DNA of 64,000 nt from assembly GCA_030278955.1 (NCBI GenBank), contig JAOANR010000004.1, forward strand, positions 62,001 through 126,000. Reading direction: 5' to 3'. Of the stretch, positions 39,547-51,928 are shown one piece after another. The notes beneath the pieces are model-generated. The model searched no databases. It saw nothing but the letters and a program-made list of their open reading frames with translations, and was not told the origin of the DNA. Source of the DNA: Hygrophila difformis. Its lineage: Eukaryota; Streptophyta; Magnoliopsida; Lamiales; Acanthaceae. The position numbers were made by a program, and so were the translations under genes. Positions within the stretch are counted from its first letter, which is position 1. Every line of letters begins with the position of its first letter.

Positions 39547-39972
39547 GATTTAGAAGTGAGAAATTAAAACCTCACAAATAAAAACTCTCGGAAACACATA
39601 CAATATATGCCTCACACAAATATTCCCAATTTAATTTAACACAATTGAACAATAAAAATAATTGCCCAATTAAATTAAATTAAATTTTAATCTACCCAAA
39701 TCCTCTTGAAACCCACTTGTTTGAATGCTAGGACAAATTGTTGAAATGACCCAATCTCTTCTTTGTCCCACGTTTTCTTTCTCTCACTTTTTTTTTTCGA
39801 AAAATAAATCTGGTCACTTAACCAAATTAATGCAACTGCAAGTGTATCTCAGTGGGGCCCGCGCCAATTTGAAGACTTGAGTCTGATCAATCTCCTATGG
39901 GACAACTTGTATGCTTTAATTCTTAGTCCCAACAATCTTGATTGAAGTAATAGCCTCTGTTGTCCTGTCAGA
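39547..39972. other. Non-coding DNA between LINE and MULE
   Basis: AT-rich sequence that probably continues the upstream region of the gag element. No LTR copy and no clear primer-binding site can be seen. A weak GGCGCGGGCCCCACTGA on the minus strand near 39855-39872 only loosely resembles a primer site. Confidence 0.4.
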
Positions 39973-40092
39973 CATAGCAAAAAAGTTTTTTACACCCACC
40001 GCTTAAAAGCTAACTTTTCTACCCGAAAAGACAAAAAACCCTTCGGTCGGAGACTTCGATCGGTCCGATCGAAGCTAAAATAGCCGACCGAA
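39973..40092 (+). repeat. MULE left terminal inverted repeat
   Basis: Pairs with the complement of 63083-63202 over 120 bp with about 11 differences. Shared landmarks are CACCCACCGCTTAAAAG, CTTTTCTACCCGAAA and CAAAAAACCCTTCGGTCGG. It ends in the palindrome CTTCGATCGGTCCGATCGAAG. Confidence 0.88.
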
Positions 40093-40205
40093 GTGCCTAT
40101 TACTTAAGCATGATTAGTTGAGCTTCGGTCGCGAGAAAAAGCTTCGGTCGCTCAATGTGATGACTTCGACCGAAGGAAGAAATAGCCGACCGAAGCTATT
40201 TTTTA
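40093..40205. repeat. MULE left subterminal motif cluster
   Basis: Four or five copies of CTTCGGTCG / CCGACCGAAG on both strands follow the terminal repeat. The same motif clusters at the right end (62898-63060), in every 204-bp unit and before the Ulp1 gene. I infer a transposase-binding motif. Confidence 0.6.
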
Positions 40206-41865
40206 TTGAAAATTTATTTTGTTTTTGTTTTCATTAGTATATATTATATTATTTGAAATTGTATATATTATTATTATTATATATTTCAATAGTGTATATA
40301 TTATATTTAAATTATATTATATTATTTGAAATTTTTTATATTATTATTGAATTTATATATGACATTTATTATATTTTTGGTAAATTTATTAAAGTATTAA
40401 TTATGATTATTATTTAAATTATTATTTGATTATTATTATATTTACTATATTTTATTTTATTTTAAATTTTATATATTATTATTTCTAATATTAATTAGTA
40501 TTATGGAAATCATTATTATTATTTTTGATGTATTTATTATATAATTATTATTATTATTTAAATTATATATTATATTAATTATATTTTTGGTGTATTTGGT
40601 CATTTTAAAGTATTAATTATATTTATGATACCAATAATGATATTATTGTTATTATTATATTTATTATTTAAATTATATTATATTATTATTATATTGACCA
40701 TATTTTATTCTATTTGTAATTGTAAATATTATTATTTCTAATATTAATTAGTATAATGGAAATCATTTTTATTATATTTGATGTATTTATTATATAATTA
40801 TTATTATTTAAATTATATATTATATTTATTATATTTTTGGTGTATTTGGACATTTTAAAGTATTAATTATATTTATGATACCAATAATGATATTATTGTT
40901 ATTATTATATTTATTATTTAATTATTATTATATTATTATTATATTGACCATATTTTATTCTATTTGTAATTGTAAATATTATTATTTCTAATATTAATTA
41001 GTATTATGGAAATCATTTTTATTATATTTGAAGTATTTATTATATAATTATTATTATTTAAATTATATATTATATTTATTATAATTTTTGGTGTATTTAG
41101 ACATTTTAAAGTATTAATTATATTTATGATACCAATAATGATATTATTGGTATTATTATATTTATTATTTAAATTATTATTATATTATTATTATATTTAC
41201 TATATTTTATTCTATTTGAAATTGTATATATTATTATTTCTAATATTAATTAGTATTATGGAAATCATTATTATTATTTTGATGTATTTAAATATATAAT
41301 TATTACTACTATTTAAATTATATATTATATTTATTATATTCTTGGTGTATTGGGATATTTTAAAGTATTAATTATATTTGTGATACCAATAATGATATTA
41401 TTGGTATTATTATGATTATTATGTAAATTATTATTTTATTATTATTATATTTACTATATTTTATTATATTTGAAATTGTATATATTATTATTTCTAATAT
41501 TAATTAGCTTTGTGAAAATCATTATTGTTATTTTTGATGTGTTTATTATATAATTATTATTATTTAAATTATATATTATATTATTATATTTTTGGTGTAT
41601 TTAGACATTTTAAAGTATTAATTATATTTATTATACCAATAATGATATTATTATTTATTATACCAATAATGATATTATTGGTATTATTATGATTATTATT
41701 TAAATTATTATTTTTAATTATTCAATTTACTATATAATATATTATTTGAAATTATATATATTATTATTTCTAATATTTATTAATATTATGACATTTGTTT
41801 TTATTATTTTTGATGTATTTATTATATATTACATTTAGTAATGGATAATAATGATATTTATTATT
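40206..41865. repeat. AT-rich tandem repeat, about 250-bp unit
   Basis: Almost pure A/T. The phrase GGTGTATTTGG...ACATTTTAAAG recurs at 40589, 40839, 41090, 41343 and 41593, spacing 250-253 bp. Each unit also has a GATACCAATAATGATATTATT block. No genes. Confidence 0.85.
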
Positions 41866-42513
41866 AATAAACATAATTAGTTGAGCTTCGGTCGTGAGAA
41901 AAACCTTCGGTCGGCCAATGTGATGGCTTCGATCAAGCCGATCGAAGTTGTAATAATTGCTATTTTTTATTTTTATTTAAATAATAATTTATTTTTTATT
42001 TTCCGTTTATATAAATTACTATTAATATTATTAGTATTATTATAATATATAATAATGATATTTATTATTAATAAACATGATTAGTTGAGCTTCGGTCGTG
42101 AGAAAAACCTTCGGTCGGCCAATGTGATGGCTTCGATCAAGCCCATCGAAGTTGTAATAATTGCTATTTTTTATTTTTATTTAAATAATAATTTATTTTT
42201 ATTTTCCATTTATATAAATTACTATTAATATTATTAGTATTATTATAATAGATAATAATGATATTTATTATTAATAAACATGATTAGTTGAGCTTCGGTC
42301 GTGAGAAAAACCTTCGGTCGGCCAATGTGATGGCTTCGATCAAGCCGATCGAAGTTGTAATAATTGCTATTTTTTATTTTTATTTAAATAATAATTTATT
42401 TTTTATTTTCCGTTTATATAAATTACTATTAATATTATTAGTATTATTATAATAGATAATAATGATATTTATTATTAATAAACATGATTAGTTGAGCTTC
42501 GGTCGTGAGAAAA
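41866..42513. repeat. 204-bp tandem array, left part
   Basis: Units start with GAGCTTCGGTCGTGAGAAAA at 41883, 42087, 42290 and 42494 (period 203-204 bp). Each has three or four CTTCGGTCGG / CTTCGATC / GATCGAAG motifs, then a TA-rich spacer. The array is cut at 42513 by a retrotransposon and resumes at 50825 in exact register. Confidence 0.93.
42509..42513. repeat. LTR retrotransposon target duplication, left copy (GAAAA)
   Basis: GAAAA before the 5' LTR is repeated at 50825-50829 directly after the 3' LTR, the 5-bp duplication made by retrotransposon integrase. Confidence 0.9.
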
Positions 42514-45500
42514 TGTAATACCCCAGATTTTTATCAACGCCCAAAGGAATAAAATTTATTCCGATCAATGTTGAAATATTTCCGAGAAGAAGAAAATAAT
42601 TTATCACAATAAATTATTGCTCGGAAATGAAACGCCGATAGATTTAAATTCAAAATGGAATAAAAGAGGGAAAGGAAGCCCGAAGACATTCCATGAATTG
42701 AGTAAAAATAATTGGAGTTAAGTTCATGAAGGAAAAGAATTTTAATTCCAAGAACCCGTGAAGTCGAAAGAAATTTAATGAAACAAGTTATTGCACGGGA
42801 ATCAAAAGACGACATATTGGAAGCCGACGAACCCGAGACCGACGGACTTAAGATCTCAAACATGAAATTCATTTGAGTCAAGATAAACTTAAGATAAGAA
42901 TTTATGACCCGAGAATGACCCGAAAAATCGAGCCCGAAAACGTAGGAGGACAGAAGTCCGAAAGAGAGGAGGAAAAGCACGACGGATCGCACGACCCCGC
43001 CCGAATCGAAGTCCAGGCGTGGTTGGCGCGCACCCGGCGCTGGGTTTAGCCAAACCCCGCGCCAACCCCGCGCCGCCATGACAGCATCAGCGTTTGTCGC
43101 GTTTTGGCGACTTTCTCGCCAATTTTCGGGGCCCAAGGTTGGGAATCCGATCTATCACGGGTGTGGCATCTTTTTGGACGTTATGTAATCAATCCCATGT
43201 CCATTATCAGCCATTCTCATCAAAGTTTATCCCAAAAACTCTCCCAAAACTCTCCCAAAGCCAAACACTCTTCCGGCGACTTTCCGACGAGTTTCCGGCA
43301 ACCAAATCCAACCAAGGAAGTGTGTAGATCAAGGATTGCAGGCTTTGGATTGTTGGTAAGATGTTATTCAAGTTTCCATATGGTTTTAAGATCATAAACA
43401 TCATCCTAACTTACAAATCTTCGTATTCAAACACAAATCGGAGCCAAGGGAAGAATAGATCGGGTGGAAGAGATTCGTTCGTGACATCCCGTGGATTCCG
43501 GACGACCCCGTAACTTCCTAAACATCATCCCCACTGTAAGTTAACCTTACTATGGTTTTGGGTGACTTAAAATGCAACCAAACATAGAGATTCAACTCAA
43601 GAAAATTTATAAAAATCTATCAACAAGAGAAACCCTCAACGCAGCGTTTTCGTATGAATTTTTCGAACTCCTAAAGCTGCTCAAACAACAAAACTCAAAA
43701 CATGAAAAGTGTTCCTAAGACTTTGGTCTAGCTTCTGTAAAAATTTCATAATTTTTCATGTTGATTTGAAACCTGAAACCAACCCAAAACCGAAGAGCAT
43801 TAAATCTGAATCTTAGAACTTTGGACAGATTTCACTCTCAATCTTTTTAGCCATTTTGACCTTGGATCTAGGCCGATCTAGGATTGGAGTTGAACATAAG
43901 AATTGTAGATCTATGAGTTTGGAATATTACTGTAAGTTTTTAGAATTTTTGATTGAGATTTGAACCTCCAAACTCGAGCCGATCCGATCTGCGTTAGAAC
44001 CGATGTCAAGAACCTTGATAGATTTCATAATCAAACTCGACGAGCAAAACTCTTACTTCGAGTGTTCAAACCTGAAAACTCAAAACTAAGATTTTGATCC
44101 AAAGATCATAAGCTATATTGTGTAAAAATTTCAGAAATTTTCATCAAGTTTTGATACCCCAAATCGTATCGAACATATTCTGCGTTTTTAAGAATTGTCA
44201 AAGGATGACAGATTTCATAACCAATCTTGAGGAGCTTATTCCTATCACTTCTAGCCCGAACCAATCTATGTGATCTAAACAAAAGTTGTTGGAAATCAAG
44301 TCTAGTATGTCTCTGTAAAATTTCAGAATTTTTGAAGTCAATTTGATATGTCAAAAAGTCAAATCTTTTAACATTGACAAACCTGAATCCTGACAGCATA
44401 CTATTTCTGTAGAAAACTCGATTTTTGACATGCTTCCCATCGTTTTTCCGAAAAACTTAAAACACGAAAGTTGTTCATTGGGATGTTTTTGAGATGCTGT
44501 GCAAATTTCAGATCAATCGCCTAAGAAATGGATTTTTAAACCGAAAAGGCGCAAACTGTGACGCCAAATGATTTTTAAACCAAAGAGATTTTGAAATTTT
44601 GAAACAAACGGTCGAGACGTTGGAATCACGATATAACTATACTTTTGAAAATCCCGTTACACCAAATTAAAACACATGAGATGCTTGGTTAAATGATTGG
44701 GAATCCCTTGAGATAAAATACAATTGAAATATCTTGCTTGCCGAAAGGCAATTGAAATATCTTGCTTGCCGAAAGGCAATTGAAATATCTTGCTTGCCGA
44801 AAGGCAATTGAAATATCTTGTTTGCCGAAAGGCAATTGAAATATCTTGCTTGCCGAAAGGCAATTGAAATATCTTGCTTGCCAAAAGGCAATTGAAATAT
44901 AATGCTGGCCGAATGGAGATTGAAATATAAACTTGAAACATGAGAAATGATTTTTGAAATTGGCTGAGGCCGCCGGATCACCGGCTAACTGTTACTATCG
45001 ATATTGGCTGTGGCCGCCGGATCACCGGCTATCTATTGTTGAGATGATGGCGTAACGGGAAATCTATATTAAAAAGCTCAGATTTTACGAAAATGGCTGT
45101 GGCCGCCGGATTGCCGGCTAAATTAAATATTGTTGAAATGGTTACGTAACGGGAGAGGAAAATAAAAGATTTACTATTTTTAAGTATTTATTTAGTTATG
45201 CCTTGCAAATCATTTTACTACAAGAAATCTTTTTATTAAATTAATTAAAGGCTTTGAAACCCCTAACCCATGCTATGTGTTAACTTACTCAGCGCGTTTT
45301 TGCTGACCCAAACCATTTATCCCCTTTTTCTTACAGAGAATGAAGAATATGCATCATCATATGCATACTGGGAATTTTTGGGGATTACATCATGAACGGG
45401 TCTGTTTAACCCGTGTTTTGGCCATGTTGGCCCTTATACATTACTTCCGCTGCACAAATTAAAATTTCCGCTGCAACTTTGATGTATTATTTTTAAATTA

Positions 45501-45642
45501 TATATGAATGGGCTACTTGAATATTTTAAATCCTGAAAAACCATAGCCTTACATCTCTTTAGTGAGCTCGGAGAAACCGTGTCTTGCTAGGGAGGTGTGG
45601 CGGTGGCATCCCGGCCTGGGTTACCAAATCCGGGGTGTTACA
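42514..45642 (+). repeat. 5' LTR (3129 bp)
   Basis: Starts TGTAATACCCCAGATT and ends CCGGGGTGTTACA. Against the 3' LTR I count five substitutions (for example GAATCGAAG against GAACCGAAG, GCGTTTTGG against GCGTATTGG) and one single-T indel near 44948. Open frames on either strand inside it are identical in both copies but unlike any protein I know. Three GGCCGCCGGAT...ACCGGCT hairpin-like blocks lie at about 44965-45120. Confidence 0.95.
44720..44900. repeat. 28-bp tandem repeat in 5' LTR
   Basis: Six or more copies of a 28-bp unit, CAATTGAAATATCTTGCTTG followed by CCGAAAGG. The same array lies in the 3' LTR at about 49904-50084. Confidence 0.9.
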
Positions 45643-45645
45643 GAA

Positions 45646-45657
45646 TGGTATCAGAGC
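45646..45657 (+). other. Primer-binding site, initiator tRNA-Met type
   Basis: TGGTATCAGAGC three bases after the 5' LTR is the classic plant retrotransposon complement of the initiator methionine tRNA 3' end. Confidence 0.95.
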
Positions 45658-46415
45658 CCAGACTATTTTAAAACTACTATTTTAAAGAGCCCGGAATATT
45701 TTTAAACTATTATTTTCAAGTATTATTATTTTTAAAATTATCATTTCTAAACTAGTAATATATTTTAAAGAGCCCAATTACTATGTTGAAGTTAAAGCCC
45801 AAATTTTTAGCCCAAATTTTTATTTAAAGCCCAAATAATTTATTTCTTTCGGCCCAATATAGTGGCCCAAACCTTTTATCCTTATTTTAATCTATCCATG
45901 GAATAAATTTATTTTTTTTTAAAACCCATGGATAAATAAAGGCATGCATAAAATTTTTTTTTTTTTTTTTGTTTGGGGGGATCACATATGCATATGCATA
46001 CATAAATATTTGTACTAACCTCTTATGTGAATCGTTTGTGATACATACCATTCTCACACTAGCATTCGGCTAGACCTTGACTCTTGACTTAGAAGCGTTA
46101 GCTTGAGACTAGTTGTGCCTTAGTTTTAGATCTTGATCGTCTATGCTTAACGTGCACATAACTATTCTCTACCTTTCTTCCAAAAGATCTTCACCTAGAC
46201 GATATATTATGACTTGTCGAGAAACCTAACGATGAGAACGATGAACGCCTACATTGACCCTCAACAGAATATACGATACTCTAAACGCCGTATAGCTCAA
46301 CTTAAAGATGACCTACAACCCTTCTGAAAACTTAAGAGCGGCTGACTGTGAACGCATAAATAACCTATAGACCCAACTTCCAAAAAACTTACCAAACGGA
46401 ACGAAGAAATGATAG
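45658..46415 (+). other. Retrotransposon leader and decayed gag N-terminal region
   Basis: Leader after the primer site, AT-rich, with a poly-T run near 45960. From 46232 a short frame (MRTMNAYIDPQQ) resembles a gag beginning but stops at once, and the frame that continues as gag opens only at 46416. The gag N-terminus is thus missing or broken. Confidence 0.55.
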
Positions 46416-47189
46416 ATAGGATCGAAGCCCGACGGAGGAAGACCTAACAATCCACCCATCCCACCCAACACCAATGAAGAGCTACGACAACCCGATGAAC
46501 CAGTGCAAGACGTTAGTGCAACCAATCAAGGAGGGGAAGTAGCCTCCATGCCTAAGAACTTAAGTGACCAATTAAGAGCTATAGAGGAAGCTGTGGTTGC
46601 CTTGGGGAATGCACTAATCAACCAAGGGCAAGGCAAGAGAAAACGAGACCACAGAACCGATAACTACTTAGGAATGAACCATATTCGGGGAGGCCCGAAT
46701 AGACCACCTCAAGGCAACGGTGGAAGAAACAGAGGGATGGTTTACAACCATGGTGACTATACGCCACCGTGCCCAAAATGTGGTAACCCACATTATGCGA
46801 GGGGATGCCCTAAGCCCGGAGCGTGCTTTCGGTGTGGTCGATTTGGTCATCGGCTACGTGACTGCCGAACGCGGATAGAGAATATTAACAAGAGAAAGGA
46901 AGTGACCATTAAACCTGACCAGCCACAGAACTCAAACAGTCGGGATGGCAACCATGAAGCATCCATACCCCGTTGCCTGCAGTGCCACCAAGCCCATCTG
47001 GTGCGCGAATGCCCAAGACGCGGGACTTGTTATAGATGTGGTGGAGAAGGCCACATGATTAGAGAATGCAATGTTCGTGCGGAGATGATTGAGAAAAGGC
47101 TAGATTTGGCAAACCCTCAACAAGGAGATCAAGGAAGAGCTGTAGGACGATGGAATGCTGTAGACCAAGCGGACTTGCCAGCTCAGTGA
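46416..47189 (+). pseudogene. Gag C-terminal part with four zinc knuckles
   Basis: Nucleocapsid end of a retrotransposon gag, which would bind element RNA in virus-like particles. Four Cys-His knuckles occur in two pairs: CPKCGNPHYARGC (CX2CX3HX4C) with CFRCGRFGHRLRDC (CX2CX4HX4C), then CLQCHQAHLVREC with CYRCGGEGHMIREC in the same alternation. This suggests that a knuckle pair was duplicated. A Gly/Arg/Asn-rich basic stretch precedes them. The frame is open from 46416 but has no ATG near its beginning; translation could use the in-frame Met of SMPKNLSDQ at about 46551. The capsid part is not recognisable upstream. No protease or pol follows the stop at 47189. Confidence 0.8.
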
Positions 47190-47696
47190 GAAATGATTGC
47201 ATACGACGTTACCCAACCCTGAGTCAAACCGATCCAACAACAGTTATGGGGACATAACTGTAATCTTAAGGGAGGGAGGATGTAACAACCTGAATATTTT
47301 GTATCTCCAAATCAATAAATAAACAAATTCAAATTTGTTTTGAACTACGTAATGACTTGATCCCTTCACAGGGTACGTAGGCAACTTGGAAATTTCAATT
47401 CTGAGTTCAGTCAAATAATAACAAACAACAACACACATTAATACAATCACGCAACCAAACAATGTCCGAGCTCGCAAGGAGCTAACGCCCAACTTCGAGG
47501 ACGAAGTTGATTTCTAAGGGGGAGAGGATGTAACACCCGAGAAATTTAATTCACATTCAAAGGAATGGAATTAATTTCTTGTGAAAGACGTTTATCCTTA
47601 AGGAAAGTAGATGGAGATACCCCAACATTAAATTGAGCCCAAAAGAAAGTAAGGGCGCAACTTCGGGGACGAAGTTGATTCTTAAGGGGGGTGGAG
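47190..47696 (+). other. Retrotransposon 3' region with two relic polypurine/LTR-start junctions
   Basis: Polypurine tracts followed by an LTR-like TGTAA start occur three times: AAGGGAGGGAGGA-TGTAAC at 47281, AAGGGGGAGAGGA-TGTAAC at 47529, and the functional AAGGGGGGTGGAG-TGTAAT at 47697. The last two are preceded by ACGAAGTTGATT. The first two look like leftovers of related LTR edges. The second continues with a recognisable, diverged LTR beginning. Confidence 0.75.
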
Positions 47697-50600
47697 TGTA
47701 ATACCCCAGATTTTTATCAACGCCCAAAGGAATAAAATTTATTCCGATCAATGTTGAAATATTTCCGAGAAGAAGAAAATAATTTATCACAATAAATTAT
47801 TGCTCGGAAATGAAACGCCGATAGATTTAAATTCAAAATGGAATAAAAGAGGGAAAGGAAGCCCGAAGACATTCCATGAATTGAGTAAAAATAATTGGAG
47901 TTAAGTTCATGAAGGAAAAGAATTTTAATTCCAAGAACCCGTGAAGTCGAAAGAAATTTAATGAAACAAGTTATTGCACGGGAATCAAAAGACGACATAT
48001 TGGAAGCCGACGAACCCGAGACCGACGGACTTAAGATCTCAAACATGAAATTCATTTGAGTCAAGATAAACTTAAGATAAGAATTTATGACCCGAGAATG
48101 ACCCGAAAAATCGAGCCCGAAAACGTAGGAGGACAGAAGTCCGAAAGAGAGGAGGAAAAGCACGACGGATCGCACGACCCCGCCCGAACCGAAGTCCAGG
48201 CGTGGTTGGCGCGCACCCGGCGCTGGGTTTAGCCAAACCCCGCGCCAACCCCGCGCCGCCATGACAGCATCAGCGTTTGTCGCGTATTGGCGACTTTCTC
48301 GCCAATTTTCGGGGCCCAAGGTTGGGAATCCGATCTATCACGGGTGTGGCATCTTTTTGGACGTTATGTAATCAATCCCATGTCCATTATCAGCCATTCT
48401 CATCAAAGTTTATCCCAAAAACTCTCCCAAAACTCTCCCAAAGCCAAACACTCTTCCGGCGACTTTCCGACGAGTTTCCGGCAACCAAATCCAACCAAGG
48501 AAGTGTGTAGATCAAGGATTGCAGGCTTTGGATTGTTGGTAAGATGTTATTCAAGTTTCCATATGGTTTTAAGATCATAAACATCATCCTAACTTACAAA
48601 TCTTCGTATTCAAACACAAATCGAAGCCAAGGGAAGAATAGATCGGGTGGAAGAGATTCGTTCGTGACATCCCGTGGATTCCGGACGACCCCGTAACTTC
48701 CTAAACATCATCCCCACTGTAAGTTAACCTTACTATGGTTTTGGGTGACTTAAAATGCAACCAAACATAGAGATTCAACTCAAGAAAATTTATAAAAATC
48801 TATCAACAAGAGAAACCCTCAACGCAGCGTTTTCGTATGAATTTTTCGAACTCCTAAAGCTGCTCAAACAACAAAACTCAAAACATGAAAAGTGTTCCTA
48901 AGACTTTGGTCTAGCTTCTGTAAAAATTTCATAATTTTTCATGTTGATTTGAAACCTGAAACCAACCCAAAACCGAAGAGCATTAAATCTGAATCTTAGA
49001 ACTTTGGACAGATTTCACTCTCAATCTTTTTAGCCATTTTGACCTTGGATCTAGGCCGATCTAGGATTGGAGTTGAACATAAGAATTGTAGATCTATGAG
49101 TTTGGAATATTACTGTAAGTTTTTAGAATTTTTGATTGAGATTTGAACCTCCAAACTCGAGCCGATCCGATCTGCGTTAGAACCGATGTCAAGAACCTTG
49201 ATAGATTTCATAATCAAACTCGACGAGCAAAACTCTTACTTCGAGTGTTCAAACCTGAAAACTCAAAACTAAGATTTTGATCCAAAGATCATAAGCTATA
49301 TTGTGTAAAAATTTCAGAAATTTTCATCAAGTTTTGATACCCCAAATCGTATCGAACATATTCTGCGTTTTTAAGAATTGTCAAAGGATGACAGATTTCA
49401 TAACCAATCTTGAGGAGCTTATTCCTATCACTTCTAGCCCGAACCAATCTATGTGATCTAAACAAAAGTTGTTGGAAATCAAGTCTAGTATGTCTCTGTA
49501 AAATTTCAGAATTTTTGAAGTCAATTTGATATGTCAAAAAGTCAAATCTTTTAACATTGACAAACCTGAATCCTGACAGCATACTATTTCTGTAGAAAAC
49601 TCGATTTTTGACATGCTTCCCATCGTTTTTCCGAAAAACTTAAAACACGAAAGTTGTTCATTGGGATGTTTTTGAGATGCTGTGCAAATTTCAGATCAAT
49701 CGCCTAAGAAATGGATTTTTAAACCGAAAAGGCGCAAACTGTGACGCCAAATGATTTTTAAACCAAAGAGATTTTGAAATTTTGAAACAAACGGTCGAGA
49801 CGTTGGAATCACGATATAACTATACTTTTGAAAATCCCGTTACACCAAATTAAAACACATGAGATGCTTGGTTAAATGATTGGGAATCCCTTGAGATAAA
49901 ATACAATTGAAATATCTTGCTTGCCGAAAGGCAATTGAAATATCTTGCTTGCCGAAAGGCAATTGAAATATCTTGCTTGCCGAAAGGCAATTGAAATATC
50001 TTGCTTGCCGAAAGGCAATTGAAATATCTTGCTTGCCGAAAGGCAATTGAAATATCTTGCTTGCCAAAAGGCAATTGAAATATAATGCTGGCCGAATGGA
50101 GATTGAAATATAAACTTGAAACATGAGAAATGATTTTGAAATTGGCTGAGGCCGCCGGATCACCGGCTAACTGTTACTATCGATATTGGCTGTGGCCGCC
50201 GGATCACCGGCTATCTATTGTTGAGATGATGGCGTAACGGGAAATCTATATTAAAAAGCTCAGATTTTACGAAAATGGCTGCGGCCGCCGGATTGCCGGC
50301 TAAATTAAATATTGTTGAAATGGTTACGTAACGGGAGAGGAAAATAAAAGATTTACTATTTTTAAGTATTTATTTAGTTATGCCTTGCAAATCATTTTAC
50401 TACAAGAAATCTTTTTATTAAATTAATTAAAGGCTTTGAAACCCCTAACCCATGCTATGTGTTAACTTACTCAGCGCGTTTTTGCTGACCCAAACCATTT
50501 ATCCCCTTTTTCTTACAGAGAATGAAGAATATGCATCATCATATGCATACTGGGAATTTTTGGGGATTACATCATGAACGGGTCTGTTTAACCCGTGTTT

Positions 50601-50824
50601 TGGCCATGTTGGCCCTTATACATTACTTCCGCTGCACAAATTAAAATTTCCGCTGCAACTTTGATGTATTATTTTTAAATTATATATGAATGGGCTACTT
50701 GAATATTTTAAATCCTGAAAAACCATAGCCTTACATCTCTTTAGTGAGCTCGGAGAAACCGTGTCTTGCTAGGGAGGTGTGGCGGTGGCATCCCGGCCTG
50801 GGTTACCAAATCCGGGGTGTTACA
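47697..50824 (+). repeat. 3' LTR (3128 bp)
   Basis: Near-identical to the 5' LTR (about 99.8% by eye). It is followed by GAAAA, the right target duplication, and then by the interrupted 204-bp unit. Confidence 0.95.
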
Positions 50825-51600
50825 GAAAAACCTTCGGTCGGCCAATGTGATGGCTTCGATCAAGCCGATCGAAGTTGTAATAATTGCTATTTTTTATTTT
50901 TATTTAAATAATAATTTATTTTTTATTTTCCGTTTATATAAATTACTATTAATATTATTAGTATTATTATAATAGATAATAATGATATTTATTATTAATA
51001 AACATGATTAGTTGAGCTTCGGTCGTGAGAAAAACCTTCGGTCGGCCAATGTGATGGCTTCGATCAAGCCGATCGAAGTTGTAATAATTGCTATTTTTTA
51101 TTTTTATTTAAATAATAATTTATTTTTTATTTTCCGTTTATATAAATTACTATTAATATTATTAGTATTATTATAATAGATAATAATGATATTTATTATT
51201 AATAAACATGATTAGTTGAGCTTCGGTCGTGAGAAAAACCTTCGGTCGGCCAATGTGATGGCTTCGATCAAGCCGATCGAAGTTGTAATAATTGCTATTT
51301 TTTTTATTTAAATAATAATTTATTTTTTATTTTCCGTTTATATAAATTACTATTAATATTATTAGTATTATTATAATAGATAATAATGATATTTATTATT
51401 AATAAAGATGATTAGTTGAGCTTCGGTCGTGAGAAAAACCTTCGGTCAGCCAATGTGATGGCTTCGATCAAGCCGATCGATATTCTAATAATTGCTATTT
51501 TTTTATTTTTGTTTAAAAATAATATATTTTTTATTTTTCGTTTATATAAATTGCTATTATTATTATTAGTATTATTATAATGGATAATAATGATATTTAT
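50825..51600. repeat. 204-bp tandem array, right part
   Basis: Continues the left part in register: removing the insertion and its 5-bp duplication gives exactly 204 bp from 42494 to the next start at 51014. Further starts are 51218 and 51418. The last unit is more diverged. Confidence 0.93.
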
Positions 51601-51703
51601 TATTATAAGTAAAAATATTTCTATTAAAATTGTATTATTATACTATTATTCTTATTATTAATAATATTAATTATAAATTAGTTATAATCATATAGAAGAG
51701 TTT

Positions 51704-51840
51704 CCAAGAAGAAGAACAAGAACAAGAAGAAGAAGAAGAAGAAGAAGAAGAAGAAGAAGAACAAGAACAAGAACAAGAAGAAGAAGTAGAAGAAGAAGAA
51801 CAAGAAGAAGAAGTAGAAGAAGAAGTAGAAGAAGAAGAAG
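51704..51840. repeat. GAA/CAA/GTA trinucleotide run
   Basis: Simple repeat mainly of GAA with interspersed CAA and GTA triplets. About 100 bp of AT-rich sequence separates it from the 204-bp array. Confidence 0.9.
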
Positions 51841-51928
51841 ATATGCTTTAGGTTTAATAGTGTATGATTTAAAAATAAAATTATGATAAAAAAATATTTA
51901 TTATGAATTATAGTTATAAATTAATGGA

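Larger units (their letters stand above)
42514..50824 (+). mobile_element. Young non-autonomous LTR retrotransposon, 8311 bp, gag only
   Basis: Two LTRs of 3129 and 3128 bp, beginning TGTAATACCCC and ending GGGGTGTTACA, flank an internal region of only 2054 bp. A primer-binding site matching initiator tRNA-Met, a gag remnant with zinc knuckles and a polypurine tract are in the expected order. There is no protease, reverse transcriptase or integrase, so it depends on an autonomous partner. The long LTRs, the GGACGAAGTTGATT-polypurine end and the zinc-knuckle pairing recall Ty3-type chromovirus elements (Tekay/Del); the lineage is inference. It is nested in the MULE's 204-bp array. Confidence 0.95.

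Noticed and set aside
39840..39880. Primer-binding site for the gag-protease element
   Set aside because: GGCGCGGGCCCCACTGA only loosely resembles known plant primer sites, and no LTR end lies beside it.
39973..40092. Alternative MULE boundary at CCTGTCAG / CTGACAGG, making that sequence part of the inverted repeat
   Set aside because: The outside bases would then show no direct repeat at all, whereas treating it as target duplication gives 7 of 9 matches; a genome-wide alignment is needed to be sure.
42534..43136. 200-codon minus-strand frame in the LTR (repeated at 47717-48319)
   Set aside because: It lies wholly in the LTR, is present in both LTRs only because they are copies, and resembles no known protein.
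44657..44981. Repetitive frames with FRQARYFNC-like repeats
   Set aside because: They are produced by the 28-bp tandem repeat in the LTR, which lacks stops in two frames.
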